A DNA stretch of 64,000 nucleotides from contig NW_004454240.1 of NCBI RefSeq assembly GCF_000283155.1, positions 2,713,790 through 2,777,789 of the forward strand, in the 5' to 3' direction. This document shows positions 1 through 10,740 of this stretch, piece by piece. The notes below the pieces were generated by a model. That model saw only the letters and a list, made by a program, of their open reading frames with translations, was not told the origin of the DNA and ran no database searches. Source of the stretch: Ceratotherium simum simum (lineage: Eukaryota; Chordata; Mammalia; Perissodactyla; Rhinocerotidae). A program made the translations under genes and the position numbers. Every line of letters begins with the position of its first letter. The first letter of the stretch is position 1.

Positions 1-94
1 TTGTGGCCACGAGCAAATTAACCTCTCTGAACTTCAGTTTCTTCTTCTATGAGATCTTCACACTGCAGCTATAGTATTATTTCAAAATTCAAAT

Positions 95-600
95 TTGATC
101 AAGTTCCTGCCCTACCTAAAAACCTTTCAGTAGTTTCCCATTACCCTTAAAATGAAGACCAAAGTCTTTCTCAAGGCTTCCAACCCTGCATGGTCTCCTG
201 TCTGCCTACCTCTCTGACTTCTTCTCAAACCATGTTCCCTCTGACCTTCTCTAATCCAGCCACTCTGGCCTTCTTTCAGACTCTTAAATTAGGGTTACCA
301 GATTTAGCAAATAAAAATATAGAACACCCAGTTAAATTTGAATTTCAGATAAACAACAAATATTTTTTAGTAGAAGTATGCCCCAAATATTATATGAGAC
401 ATACTTCTACTAAAAAATTATTCACTGTTTCCCTGAAATTCAAATTTAACTGAGTACTCAATATTTTATCTGCAACTCTACTTAAATGTGCCATCTCTCT
501 CCTGTACCAGGGCCTCCACATGCAAATGTTGTTCTCACTCCCTGAGAAGCTCTTTCCTCACTCTCCTGCTGACAGAGCTGTTACAAGTAATACATGAGGC
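95..600 (+). repeat. L2 (LINE-2) 3' region, interrupted by a MITE
   Basis: The C/T-rich text with phrases such as ccagccactctggcc and ttccctctgaccttc matches the L2 3' region. The element resumes after the palindromic MITE at 291-480 (ccagggcctccacatgcaa). The first 90 bases look like a MIR fragment (cctctctgaacttcagttt). No intact ORF. Confidence 0.65.
291..480. mobile_element. Palindromic hAT-type MITE, MER53-like
   Basis: The element reads almost the same on both strands. The inner arms at 362-380 and 400-418 are perfectly complementary (19 bp), and outer arms at about 330-350 and 428-450 pair as well. It is flanked by cttaaatt (283-290) and cttaaatg (481-488), an 8-bp near-perfect duplication typical of hAT transposition. 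Length (about 190 bp) and sequence resemble MER53 from memory. It is inserted in the L2. Confidence 0.65.
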
Positions 601-829
601 AAGATTTATAAAGTGTATATCACAGTATTTAGCACAAAGAAAATACTCAACAAACAGTATAATAATAATTCAAAGCTTTCTACTCTTGGTTTATCTTTTG
701 TATTATACTAATAATGGCAGCATCAATGCTCTGTCATTTTAAATAAATAATTCTCAACACTCTTGGGTTCTTTATAAGAGAGCTAGTAAATAGCAATATA
801 CGTACACAACATATAGTATTTTCCTTACC

Positions 830-1012
830 AAGTACTTTTACATACGTGATTTCAATTTGGTCTTCACAATAATACTGTAACATAAACATTAGTAGAATGA
901 TTTTATTCACTTTAGAAATGAAGGAATAACCGGGCAAGTTCTAAATCACACAGCTGATAAACAGTAAAAGCAGTAATCAAACCCAGGCCTTTCAGCCTCA
1001 AAAGCTAAAAGT
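830..1012 (-). repeat. MIR SINE
   Basis: The reverse-complement MIR signature is visible: a degenerate 'acagatgaggaaactgag' region followed by cacacagctgataa and caaacccaggcctttcagc. Degenerate, hence old. Confidence 0.6.
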
Positions 1013-1069
1013 TTGCAGCTATATGGTATTGCCTCCCCACCCATTATGGGTCCGTGACAGATCTATACT

Positions 1070-1118
1070 ACTAACAGTAATAATAACAACAGTAATCAAC
1101 AATAACAACCACAACAAC
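1070..1118 (+). repeat. (TAA/CAA)-rich simple repeat
   Basis: Runs of taataacaa, caataacaa and ccacaacaa between MIR fragments. Low complexity, no gene content. Confidence 0.6.
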
Positions 1119-1345
1119 TAACACTTACTGAACACTTTCTGTGAGCCAGGAACCTTTCTAAGTGCTTTGCATGTATTCTTTTATTCTCATAACCACCCTA
1201 TGAGGTAGATAGCTTGTTATTATTCCCACTTTTCACGTAAACTTTGAACCTCAGTTTTCTTAAGTAATTTGTTCAAGGTCATAAAGCTAGTGTCAGATCA
1301 AGGAGTCAAACCCATGCAGTTCAGCTCCAAAGTCTCAGTTCTTGT
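1118..1345 (-). repeat. MIR SINE
   Basis: Contains the MIR minus-strand order: gtgagccaggaacctttctaag, then tctcataaccaccctatgagg, then cctcagttttcttaagtaa, aaggtcataaagctagt and caaacccatgcagttc. Confidence 0.65.
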
Positions 1346-1488
1346 CCTGTCACAGTCCAGATGGAATGCACCCATGGAAGTCCTGGTATAACTCCTGCTA
1401 CACCATTATATATACACATGCACACATCCAAGCTACAGTCTATCCTATGAAGATGGCACCAATGGCCCAGAAAGATATCCCTCCATAT

Positions 1489-2248
1489 TGTGGGAGATCA
1501 AGATTTGGCCATCCTAAAATATATCTCTCTACCTTGATTGTTTCTCTGAGGGACATTTGACCTCCCCCACTAACTGCCTAAAGAATTTGCCATGGTGGCT
1601 CCTTCCTGGAACAGATCTATCATGATGGCTGTAAAGATAATGTAGGATAAATGTTACAATAGGAAAGGCACCAACAAGCCCATCTTATCGGAAGTTCTGT
1701 CTCTCTCGCCACATTCTCTGGATGGCCCTGCAAGGAGTTGCCAGACAAACACTGACTTTTATAAGGGAAATCTCCATTTGTAAAGGTATCTCCCTCTCTG
1801 TTTTGGGAAGAGGGGGGGATGGCCTCATTTCTAGAGGCTTATCAATGTGGAAGGTGAGGTCTTAAATCTGCATAATAACCTTACTCTTGTTTACTGTGCT
1901 TTGGTGGTAATCTCCTGTAACTAACTCCCCCCACCCCCAACATCCTCCTTTGTCGTTGGCTGAACATAGTATTTAAGACGAGAATTTCTGCTACTGTGTT
2001 GAGAAATGCAGTGTCCCTGCTTTCTCCCATGTATACATGTTATTAAACTTGGTATTATTTTCTCCTGCTAACCTGTCTTGTTAATTATTTGGCCAGCCAT
2101 AAGAACCTTAAGGAAAAAGGCAGAGGGNNNNNNNNNNNNNNNNNNNNNNNNNNNNNNNNNNNNNNNNNNNNNNNNNNNNNNNNNNNNNNNNNNNNNNNNN
2201 NNNNNNNNNNNNNNNNNNNNNNNNNNNATTCTTCCCCTTCCCCCGACA
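1489..2248 (+). mobile_element. ERV1-like solo LTR, first of a tandem pair (contains N gap)
   Basis: Begins near TGTGGGAGATCA and carries a polyadenylation/R-U5-like block (ttattaaacttggtatt then cttgttaattatttggcc). The right end after the gap reads ttccccttcccccgaca, matching the 3' end of the related LTRs at 38793 and 41364. It resembles MER4-group class I LTRs from memory. No gag, pol or env sequence is present. The 5' boundary is uncertain by 20-30 bp. Confidence 0.65.
2128..2227. other. Assembly gap, 100 N
   Basis: Exactly 100 consecutive N, the conventional size for a gap of unknown length. It falls a few bases before the 3' end of an LTR. Six-frame ORFs running through it are artefacts. 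Confidence 0.95.
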
Positions 2249-2663
2249 CTGCCTAAAGAATTTGACATGGTGGCTCCTTCCTGGAACAGATCTTCTATCA
2301 TGATGGCTGTAATGATAATGTAAAATAGATGTTACAATGGGAGGGGCACCAAGCCCCTTTTATCAAAAAAACTCTATCTCTCCCTGACCACATTATCTAT
2401 AGATGACCCTGAAAAGAATTGTCTTCTTGCCCTCTGAAGGCCCAGACCACTACCCACCCCCAACACCTTCCTCGCCTTTAGCTACAATACTTAAGCAAGC
2501 AGCTTAGACAGAGAGACGAGTTGCTCATTTCTGAGTTTCTCCCATGATACATGTTATTAAACTTGGTATTATTTTCTCCTGCTAACCTGTCTTGTTAATT
2601 ATTTGGCCAGCCATAAGAACCTTAAGGGAAAAGGCAGAGGGGGATTCTGCCTCTCTCCCCACA
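2249..2663 (+). mobile_element. Second, 5'-truncated copy of the same LTR in tandem
   Basis: Immediately after the first LTR's end, the text restarts at ctgcctaaagaatttgaca, a position internal to the first copy. It continues colinearly through ttattaaacttggtattat to an end at tctctccccaca. It differs from copy 1 by many substitutions and deletions, so it is not a recent identical duplicate. Confidence 0.65.
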
Positions 2664-2900
2664 ATATCAACTTATGACAAAGGTAATGACTTTTTGATGA
2701 ACCAGCTACATTTTCTGCCCTTTTTACCTTGTAAACAATAGTATGAATTTATAAAAATGACTGGTCTGGCTTGGAAGCGGACTGAAACAAACTGGTCCAA
2801 GACTTAGCACCAGAATGACATGATTTTCATTGGGAACTTTTAACGCCATCTTCTTCAATGTCCATTTTACTTAGTCAGATGTTTTCTACTATTGTCCTAT

Positions 2901-2922
2901 ATGTGTGTGTATACACACACAT
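2901..2922. repeat. Perfect 22-bp palindrome of alternating purine/pyrimidine
   Basis: A GT-alternating half followed by its exact reverse complement of AC alternation, centred on ta. It lies within a short TG/CA/TA-rich microsatellite spanning about 2898-2970. Could form Z-DNA or a cruciform; probably just a microsatellite product. Confidence 0.7.
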
Positions 2923-3321
2923 TATATATGTATGTAAACATACACACATGCACCTATATGTATGCACTCTCCTAACCATGCACCCCACCACAGATCTTGC
3001 CAAATGCAATAAACTACAAATAGCATAATTACTTTTGCATTTTATAATTGCTACTGCAAATTATAAAAATGCATAGGCTTATAAATTAGAAAACTTTACA
3101 TTTCTCAGAAGAACTGTTTCCTAGCAGCTTTGGAACCTCCAACTTGCCAGTTAAAACAACAGAACAGGACATGGTGATAATGCAAAAGCTTGGCAGTTAT
3201 GTATCAGAAAAATAACAACAAAATAAAACATTACATGAGAACAAAAATTTATATTAGCTATTCTCACACTTACCAGAAGGGTTGGAATTTGAAAAGGAAA
3301 CTAAATAAAATCTATGTTGCT

Positions 3322-3530
3322 TCAGATCACAGGCTTTGAAGTCAAAATAGACCTAGGTTTAAACCCCAGTTCTGCTATTTACTGTCTGTTATTTAATCTC
3401 TCAGAGCTTGTTTCCTCATCTGTAAAATGGGGATAACATCTACTTTGCAGGGAAATTGTGAAGACTAAACTAGAATATATGTAAATCTCTTAATCCAATG
3501 GTTGGCACTTAGCACATGGTAGACCTCCAA
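3322..3530 (+). repeat. MIR SINE
   Basis: Forward MIR order: aggctttgaagtcaaaatag, aaaccccagttctgc, tttcctcatctgtaaaatgg, then ggcacttagcacatggtag. One of the better-preserved MIR copies in the window. Confidence 0.75.
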
Positions 3531-3630
3531 TGATCCAAATCCTTCTAATCCCCCTGCCAGGCCTGGCGTTAGTGCAGAATGGTTACAGAATCATGGTGAT
3601 ACTGTTCCTTTCAGACTTAAAGAGTTCTCT

Positions 3631-3934
3631 GGGCCGGCCCCGTGGCTTAGCGGTTAAGTGTGCGCGCTCCGCTACTGGCGGCCCGGGTTTGGATCCTGGG
3701 CGCGCACCGACGCACCGCTTCTCCGGCCATGCTGAGGCCGCATCCCACATACAGCAACTAGAAGGATGTACAACTATGACATACAACTATCTCCTGGGGC
3801 TTTGGGAGGGGAAAAAAAAAAAAGGAGGAGGACTGGCAATAGATGTTAGCTCAGAGCCGGTCTTCCTCAGCAAAAAGAGGAGGATTAGCATGGATGTTAG
3901 CTCAGGGCTGACCTTCCTCACAAAAAAAAAAAAA
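3631..3934 (+). mobile_element. ERE SINE (tRNA-derived, perissodactyl), full length
   Basis: Starts gggccggccccgtggc. It has an A-box-like tggcttagcgg and a B-box-like gtttggatc, the central catgctgaggccgc unit, two 3' ttagctcag units and a poly(A). Flanked by agagttctct (3621-3630) and agagctctct (3935-3944), a near-perfect TSD. Confidence 0.92.
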
Positions 3935-4254
3935 AGAGCTCTCTGCCAGTTGTCTGCTTTCCTCTCTCCACTTTACCATAAACTTCCCATTCTCTCCTTT
4001 GGCATCGCAGCAGTGTTCATCCAGCCTTTGTCTCTGGGGTGCCAGAAATAAGGGAGCCAGTCTCAGCAATTTAGGCAGGGGGAAGATGGTTGTGCTGAGT
4101 TCTTGTGTGCTCCCCAATTGAGGGCCACTTGATTCAAGGTAACTTCACACCCACATCAACCTGTGCCTTGTATCTAAAGAGAAACCCACCCAATTATGGT
4201 ATCAGTTTAATATTTACCATTTAATTAGTTCATGGGTTTTATACAATTAATATA

Positions 4255-4580
4255 AATATTTTAAATAGCTATCATTTCTTATACACTTTTTGCCAGACAG
4301 TATGCTGAATGCTCTACATGTATTATTTCATTTAATTCTTACAACAGCTTTCTGAGGGAAGTCATTGCTCATTCATTCAAGAGCAAATATTATTGAATGC
4401 AATTAATTATTGATTGATTGTTCTAAAGACTAAGAATATAATAGTAAACAAAAGAGACAAAAATTTCTGCCCTCATGGAGTTTACTTTCTGCCATAGGGA
4501 GATATCAGAGAGGTTGAGTAACCCACAGACTATCACCTAGTAAGGAACAAAGCCAAGATGCAAAAGCAGGTCTGTGAATA
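4255..4580 (-). repeat. MIR SINE split by an L2 fragment
   Basis: The left part (agacagtatgctgaatgc, cttacaacagctttctgagg) and right part (gagaggttgagtaaccc, aacaaagccaagatgc) are the two halves of a minus-strand MIR, separated by the L2 piece at 4368-4490. Confidence 0.55.
4368..4490 (-). repeat. L2 3'-end fragment
   Basis: attcattcaa, then a tatt-rich stretch, then ctgccctcatggagtttac: the reverse complement of the L2 terminus. It sits inside a MIR. Confidence 0.55.
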
Positions 4581-4813
4581 AAATAGAAAGCCCAGAAGTA
4601 AATCCTCACATATACAGTGAATTGATTTTTCACAAAGGTGCCAAACCATCGAATGGGGAAAGAACATTCTTTTCAACAAATGGTGTTGGGAAAACTGGAC
4701 ATCCACATGCAAAAGAATGAAGTTGGACCCTTAACTTACACCATATAGAAAAATTAACTCAAAATTGCACAAGGCCTAAACTAAACATAAGTGCTAAAAG
4801 TATAAGACTTTTA

Positions 4814-5143
4814 TTTTTAATTAATTAATTAATTTATTTATTTATTTTTATGAGGCAGATCAGCCCTGAGCTAACATGCATGCCAATCCTCCTCTTTTGG
4901 CTGAGAAGGACCGGCCCTGAGCTAACATCTATTGCCAATCCTCCTCCTTTTTTTTTCCCCTTTTTCTCCCCAAAGCCCCAGTAGATAGTCGTATGTTGTA
5001 GTTGCACATCCTGCTAGTTGCTGTATGTGGGACGCCGCCTCAGCATGGCTGGACAAGTGGTGCATCGGTGCACGCCCGGATCCGAACCCAGGCCGCCAGT
5101 AGCGGAGCACACGCACTTAACCGCTAAGCCACGGGGCCGGCCC
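4814..5143 (-). mobile_element. ERE SINE, full length
   Basis: Reverse-complement ERE ending in ccacggggccggccc, with a T/A-rich tail at 4814-4850. TSD agtataagactttta (4799-4813) versus agtataaaactttta (5144-5158), one mismatch. It interrupts the L1. Confidence 0.92.
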
Positions 5144-5560
5144 AGTATAAAACTTTTAGAAGAAAACATAGGAGAAAAACTTCATGACCTTGGATTTGGC
5201 AATGATTTCTTGGATATGATACCTAAAGCATGGGCAACAAAAGAAAAATAGATAAATTGCACTACATCAAAATTAACTTTTGTGCATTAAAGGCCACTAA
5301 CAACAGAATGAAAAGGCAACCCACAGAATGGGAGAAAATATTTGCAAGTCATATATCCAATAAGGAGTTAACATCCAGAATATACAAAGAACTCTTACAA
5401 CTCATCAACCAAAAAAAATTCAAAGAGTCCAATTTAAAAATGGCCAAAGGATTTGAATAGACATCTCTCCAAAGAAGATATACAAATGATCAAGAACCTC
5501 AAGAGAAGATGTTAAATGTGCCACTAATCATTAAGGAAGTGCAAATTAAAACCACAAGGA

Positions 5561-5808
5561 GGGGCCAGCCCGGTGGCATAGTGGTTGGGCTCCTGTGCTC
5601 TACTTGGGCAGCCCGGGGTTCGCACGTTCAGATCCTGGGCACGGACCTACACATCGCTTATCAAGCCATGCTGTGGCAGGCATCCCACATATAAAGTAGA
5701 GGAAGATAGGCAGGAACATTAGCCCAGGGCCAATCTTCCTTAGCAAAAAGAGGAGGATTGGCAACAGATGTTAGCTCAGGGCTGATCTTCTTCACCAAAA
5801 AAAAAACA
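5561..5808 (+). mobile_element. ERE SINE, shorter variant
   Basis: Starts ggggccagcccggtggc and lacks the acatacagcaactag block, using instead cccacatataaagtagagg. Poly(A) tail. Short flanking matches (accacaagga / acacaaggtga) lie in the host L1. Confidence 0.88.
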
Positions 5809-6080
5809 CACACAAGGTGATACCACTTCACACCCAATAGGATGACTATTATTAAAAAAAAAAAAAACCCAGAAAACAAATAACAAGTGTTGGTAAGGAT
5901 GTGGAGAAAGTGGAATCCTTGTGCAACTGCTGGTAAGAATGTAAAATAGTGTAGCTGCTATGGAAAACAGTTTAGTGATTCCTCAAAAAAATTAAAAATA
6001 GGATTACCATATAATCCAGCAATTCCACTTCTGGGGATATACCCCAAAGAATTGCAGGCAGGAACTCGAACAGATATTTG

Positions 6081-6293
6081 TTTTTTGTTTTTGTTTTTTA
6101 ATTTTATTTATTTTCCCCCCCAAAGCCCCAGTAGATAGTTGTATGTCATGGCTGCACATCCTTCTAGTTGCTGTATGTGGGACGCAGCCTCAGCATGGCC
6201 GGAGAAGTGGTGCGTCGGTGCGCGCCCGGGATCCGAACCTGGGCTGCCAGCAGCGGAGCGCGCGCACCCAACCGCTAAGCCATGGGGCTGGCC
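6081..6293 (-). mobile_element. ERE SINE, young, lacking the 3' double unit
   Basis: Ends catggggctggcc in reverse orientation. It terminates after the ccccaaagccccagtagat block and lacks the two ttagctcag units. Perfect 16-bp TSD ctcgaacagatatttg at 6065-6080 and 6294-6309, so a relatively recent insertion. Confidence 0.93.
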
Positions 6294-6764
6294 CTCGAAC
6301 AGATATTTGTATACCCATGTTCATAGCAGCATTATTCACACTAGCCAAAAGGTGGAAGCAATCCAAGTGCCCATTGATGGATGAATGGATAAACAAAATG
6401 TGTTATATACACATAATGGAATATTATTCACCCTTAAAAGGGAATAAAATTTTGATGCACAGTACAACATGGATGAACCTGGAGGACAATATGCTAAGTG
6501 AAATAAGCCAGTCACAAAAGGACAAATACTGTATGATTCCCTTGATATGAGGTATCTAAAGTAGTCAAATTCATAGAAACAGAAAGTAGAATGGTGGTTG
6601 TCAGGGGCTAGGGGGAGGAGACAATGGGGGAGTTATTGTTTAATGGGTATAGAGTTTCAGTTTGGGAGGATGAAAACATTCTGGATATAGACAATGGTGA
6701 TAGTTGCACAACATTGTGAATGTACTTAACGCCACTAAATTGTATACATAAAAATGGGTAAAAT

Positions 6765-7030
6765 GGGGCCGGCCCCATGGCGTAGCAGTTAAGTGCATGC
6801 ACTCCACTGCTGGCGGCCCGGGTTCGGATCCCGGGCACGCACCGATGCACTGCTTGTCAGGCCATGCTGTGGCAGTGTCCCATATAAAGTGGAGGAAGAT
6901 GGGCACGGATGTTAGCTCAGGGCCAGTCTTCCTCAGCAAAAAGAGGAGGATTGCCATGGATGTTAGCTCAGGGCTGATCTTCCTCACAAAAAAAAAAAAG
7001 AAAGAAAAAAGAAAAAAACAAACAAAAAAA
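6765..7030 (+). mobile_element. ERE SINE
   Basis: Starts ggggccggccccatggcg and has both 3' ttagctcag units and a long impure A tail (6987-7030). It abuts the L1 3' UTR. The expected last few dozen bases of the L1 are not seen to the right, and no clear TSD is visible. Confidence 0.88.
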
Positions 7031-7059
7031 GTTTGTACACCTACTGTATGTACAACATT

Positions 7060-9660
7060 GTTCTAGGCATTGAAGATATAAATTCATATAAGACAGGGTT
7101 TAGTAGAGAAGGACTTCAGTTTAGTAGAGAAGGCAGACAGGTTAAATAACATTCATAGAGTACAGTATATTATAGTTAAGTGCAGTGATAAGAGTATGCC
7201 TAGAACTCTAGGGGAACACAAAAAAGCATGTATTTTAGACTTGGCAGAGAGTAGTCAGGGAAAATTTTTTAGAGTAGGTGACATTTGAACTGAGCTTTGG
7301 GGGAAAAATGCAGATGTTAAATTAAACCGAGGTGAGGGCAGCATTTAAGGTAATAGGAAATGAGAGGGGAGATTGAAGAAACATCAAAGAGGTATACTCT
7401 ATAGGACTTGGTGCTAGAATTTCGATGGCAAGGGAATGAGAAGGAGGAACTTAGAACAACTCCCACATTTCTGGCTTGGATATGTAAATAGACAGTAGTG
7501 CTACTCACTGAGATAGTGAACAGGGGACGGGAGCAAGTTTGGGATGGAAAGAAGATAAATGCGGTTTAGGATAAGTTGATTTTAAGCTGCCTATGGGACA
7601 CCCAAGGGATTGCCAATAGAAATTGTACTGGAGCTCAGTGGGTATGGAGCAAAGGAAAGAGGTATGGACTGCAGATCTTGATTTCAAAGTCATTCCCACA
7701 TAAATGGTGGCAATTAAAGCCATGAGTTTAAAAGAGGTCATGCCGGGGGAATGTATAGAATGACAAGAGAACAGGGAATATTCAACATTTAAGAGATGAG
7801 CAGAAAAAGATCTTTTAAAAGAACCTGAGAAGGAACAGAGAGGTAGGAAAACAAACAAGAAAGTCCAACGCCACAGAAACCAAAAGAGGAGAGAGTCTAA
7901 AGAATAAAGGACTACAACACACAGAATGGGAGGGAATATTTGCAAATCATATCTCTGATAAGGGTTTAGTATGCAGAAAACATTAAAAACTCCTATAATT
8001 CAACAATAAAAAGACACATAATGCAATTAAAAATGGGCAAAGGACTTGAATAGACATTTCTCTAAAGAAAATATACATATGACCAATAAGCACATAAAAG
8101 ATATTCAATATCCTTAGTCTTCAGGGAAATTCAAATCAAAACAACAATTTGATACTACTTCAAATTAGGATGAATATAATCAAAAAGACAAATAATAACA
8201 AGTGTTGGGGAGGATGTGAAGAAATTGGAACTGTCATACACTGCTAGTGAGAATGTAAAATGGTTCAGCAACCGTGGAAAACAGTTTGGCAGTTCCCCAG
8301 CAAGTTAAACAGAATTACCATATGACCCAGTAATTCCATTCCTAGGTATATACACAAAAGAAGTGAAAACAGGTGTTCAAACAAAAACTTGTACACTATT
8401 GGTCATAGCAGCATTATTCACAATAGCCAAAAGATGGAAACAATCCAAAAGTCCATCAATGGATGAACAAATAGACAAAAGTAGTATGTTCATATAGTGG
8501 AATATTATTCAGCCATAAAAAAGAATGGAGTACTGATACATGCTAAAATAAGGATGAACATTGAAAATATTATATTAAGTGAAAGAGGCCAGACACATAT
8601 AATTTCATACAAAATGAAATATCCAGAATAGGCAAATCCATAGTGACAGAAAGTAGATTAGTGGTCGACAGGGGCTTGAGGGAAGGGGGAGTTGAGGAGT
8701 AACTGCTAATGAGTACAGGGTTTCTTTTTGGGGTAATGAAAATATTCTGGAATTAGATAATGGTAATGGTTGCACAACTCTGTGAATATATTAAAAACAA
8801 ATGAATTGTACACTTTAAAAGGGTGAATTTTATGGTATGTGAATTATATCTCAAATACAAAAATTTTAAAACAAAACATAAACTTTACGTTCAATAAATA
8901 TTCACTGAAGAACATTAATAACTGAAATAACTATCTTATCACCAATAAATTCATAATGTCAAATGGCTTTCTCTGCTTATTATCAAAATTTTAAAAATAA
9001 AAATAAAAAAGAGAATAAAGGATTGGACAATATAAACCATAAAAGGAAAGTGAAATACGATTACAACAAAAGAATCCCACTAAATTTTGCAATATGGAGG
9101 TCACCAGTGATCTTAGGAAGAACAGATTCAGTGGTGAGGAGGGCACAGAAACCTAACCATAGGAAGATAAAGAATCAACGGGTTGTTAAAATGTAAACAG
9201 CAAGTTTATTCCATTCCTTTCAGAAACAAGAAATAGGGTAGTTTTAGGAAGATGTTGGGTCAAAGAAAGTTCTCCTCTCCCCAAGATGAGATGTGAACAT
9301 AATTATACACTAAGAAGAAAAAGACATTCGAGAGAGGTCAAAGACACAAGAGAGAAAGAAAATGACTGATAGAGAAAGAACCATGAAAAAGTGGGAGGGG
9401 AGAGGATCCAAAGCCCAGGTGAAAGGACTGGCCATGTACCAAAGGAACATACCTCCTTTATGGAGACAGGAGCACAAGAATGGATGCAAATGGAGTTCAA
9501 TCTGTAGGTATTCCAGTGAGCGAGGGAAATGGAACATCTACAGTTTGGGGGTTTTGTTAATGCAGGGAGAACTGGAGACAAGGAGTCAAGAGACTTGAAG
9601 GTAATTACAATAGGGTGATTGGAATGATGGGTAAAAGAATCTAGACTGGTAAGATAAAAA
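7060..9660 (-). repeat. L2 (LINE-2), long copy interrupted by an L1
   Basis: Left part 7060-7911 and right part 9023-9660 are colinear pieces of one minus-strand L2. Markers are ttctaggcattgaagat, then aggtgacatttgaactgagc, then acccaagggattgcc, and after the L1 the phrase ggaggtcaccagtgatct with gcccaggtgaaagg. No ORF survives. Confidence 0.65.
7912..9011 (+). mobile_element. L1 3' end insertion with probable 3' transduction
   Basis: 5'-truncated L1 (ORF2 C-terminus, then 3' UTR ending gtgaattatatctcaaat near 8860). It is bounded by the 11-bp TSD agaataaagga at 7901-7911 and 9012-9022. About 130 bp between the usual L1 end (about 8876) and the TSD are not L1 and end in a second A-rich tail at 8986-9010. 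Confidence 0.75.
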
Positions 9661-10039
9661 GTCAAGCCAGTTCCAAAAGAGAATGGAAGCTGGATGACCA
9701 TACATCACATGGCCACTGCTCTTTAGTTTAAGTGGAGTAGTAAGAAGAAAGATCTGATCCCTTTGGCTTCTCTTGTGGGATACAGGAACTGAGATTTCCC
9801 ATGCCACCAAAACTATCCAATAACAGAGGGGGACTACTCCAAAAGGAAATTGCAGTGCTATTAAAAAAAGGAAATTGAAGATTCATGGCTAATAAAGGAA
9901 ATGGAAGCTGCGTGGCCAATAAATGACAAATGAACCATAATTTCATATTATATGGTAGCATACTGTCACAAGAACTGTTAGAAGACAACATATACACCAA
10001 ATAAGTAAGGTTCATGTGCTCTAAGCCAAACAAATCCTC
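9661..10039. other. No gene or clear element seen
   Basis: A-rich sequence with no convincing ORF or repeat signature. A degenerate local duplication is visible around 9850-9910 (aaaggaaattgaag, then aaaggaaatggaag). Confidence 0.5.
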
Positions 10040-10210
10040 CTCTCTACTGTCTCCAAGTCTTTGCTCACGCTGCTCCTTCTGCTCAGAATGTTCATTTGCA
10101 ATTTCAGCCTGTCTCTAATGTCAGGGATTTATTTTATCTTTCTATTTCCTACAATGCCAAGTAGAGGGTCTGGCATGTCATAAATGCTGACTTGAGTTCA
10201 GATGAAATAG
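10040..10210 (+). repeat. L2 3'-end fragment
   Basis: Contains aagtctttgctcacgctgc, ttctgctcagaatgttc and ggtctggcatgtcataaatgc, matching the L2 terminus in forward orientation. Confidence 0.55.
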
Positions 10211-10214
10211 AAAA

Positions 10215-10545
10215 AAATCACTAAAGGCAAAGTGATCAGGAAAGGCTTCACAGGAAAGTGAAATTTAAGCTTGTCCCTAAAGATGAGTATTCTGCTGCCA
10301 AAAAGAGAGTTTTAACAAGAGGAATAACACAAGTAACAACGAAAGTAGGAACATTCAGTAAGAAAATCAATCTATATAAAACTGGGGGTTCCTATTACGA
10401 ACAGTAGATAATGCTGGCAAACCAACAATGATGTGGGTCTTGAATGGCTAGCTAAAGCATTTGGACTGTATCTATTAGGCAAGTGATTCTCAAGAGGGGA
10501 ACAGGGTAAGAAAATCTGGGGGATAAAAAAGCAATGGGGCTTCTA
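10215..10545 (-). repeat. L2 fragment
   Basis: tcaggaaaggcttcacagg, then ttgaatggctagctaaagc and atttggactgtatctatt are minus-strand L2 phrases. Confidence 0.5.
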
Positions 10546-10559
10546 TTTAGCTGCAGTGA

Positions 10560-10740
10560 TAAAATCGCTCGTGTTAGAAGAGAACTTGTAAGTCACCAAC
10601 TTCAATTTCCAGCATTTTACAGATGAGGAAATTGAGAGCCAGAAAGGGGAAGTGACCTACCTAAGGTGACCCAACTTAACTAGGGGAGAATAATTAGACT
10701 CATACCTGGGACCAGAATCCCTGTCTCCCAATTTTCAGTC
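10560..10740 (-). repeat. MIR SINE
   Basis: Reads cattttacagatgaggaaat, gagagccagaaagggg, acctaaggtgacccaactt and ccctgtctccca: a clear minus-strand MIR. Confidence 0.7.

Larger units (their letters stand above)
4581..6764 (+). mobile_element. L1 (L1MA-like), 5'-truncated, hit by four EREs
   Basis: The text follows the C-terminal part of L1 ORF2 (aacaaatggtgttgggaaaa, gggagaaaatatttgcaa, ccatataatccagcaattcc, ttcatagcagcattattcac). It then follows an L1MA-type 3' UTR (gtgaatgtacttaacgcc) and stops at the ERE starting at 6765. The reading frame is broken throughout; no functional protein. Confidence 0.8.

Noticed and set aside
2068..2323. ORFs crossing the 100-N gap
   Set aside because: Gap artefacts within LTR sequence.
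3631..3720. tRNA gene-like A and B boxes
   Set aside because: They belong to the heads of ERE SINEs, which are tRNA-derived retroposons with poly(A) tails and TSDs, not functional tRNA genes. The same applies to the other head-containing copies.
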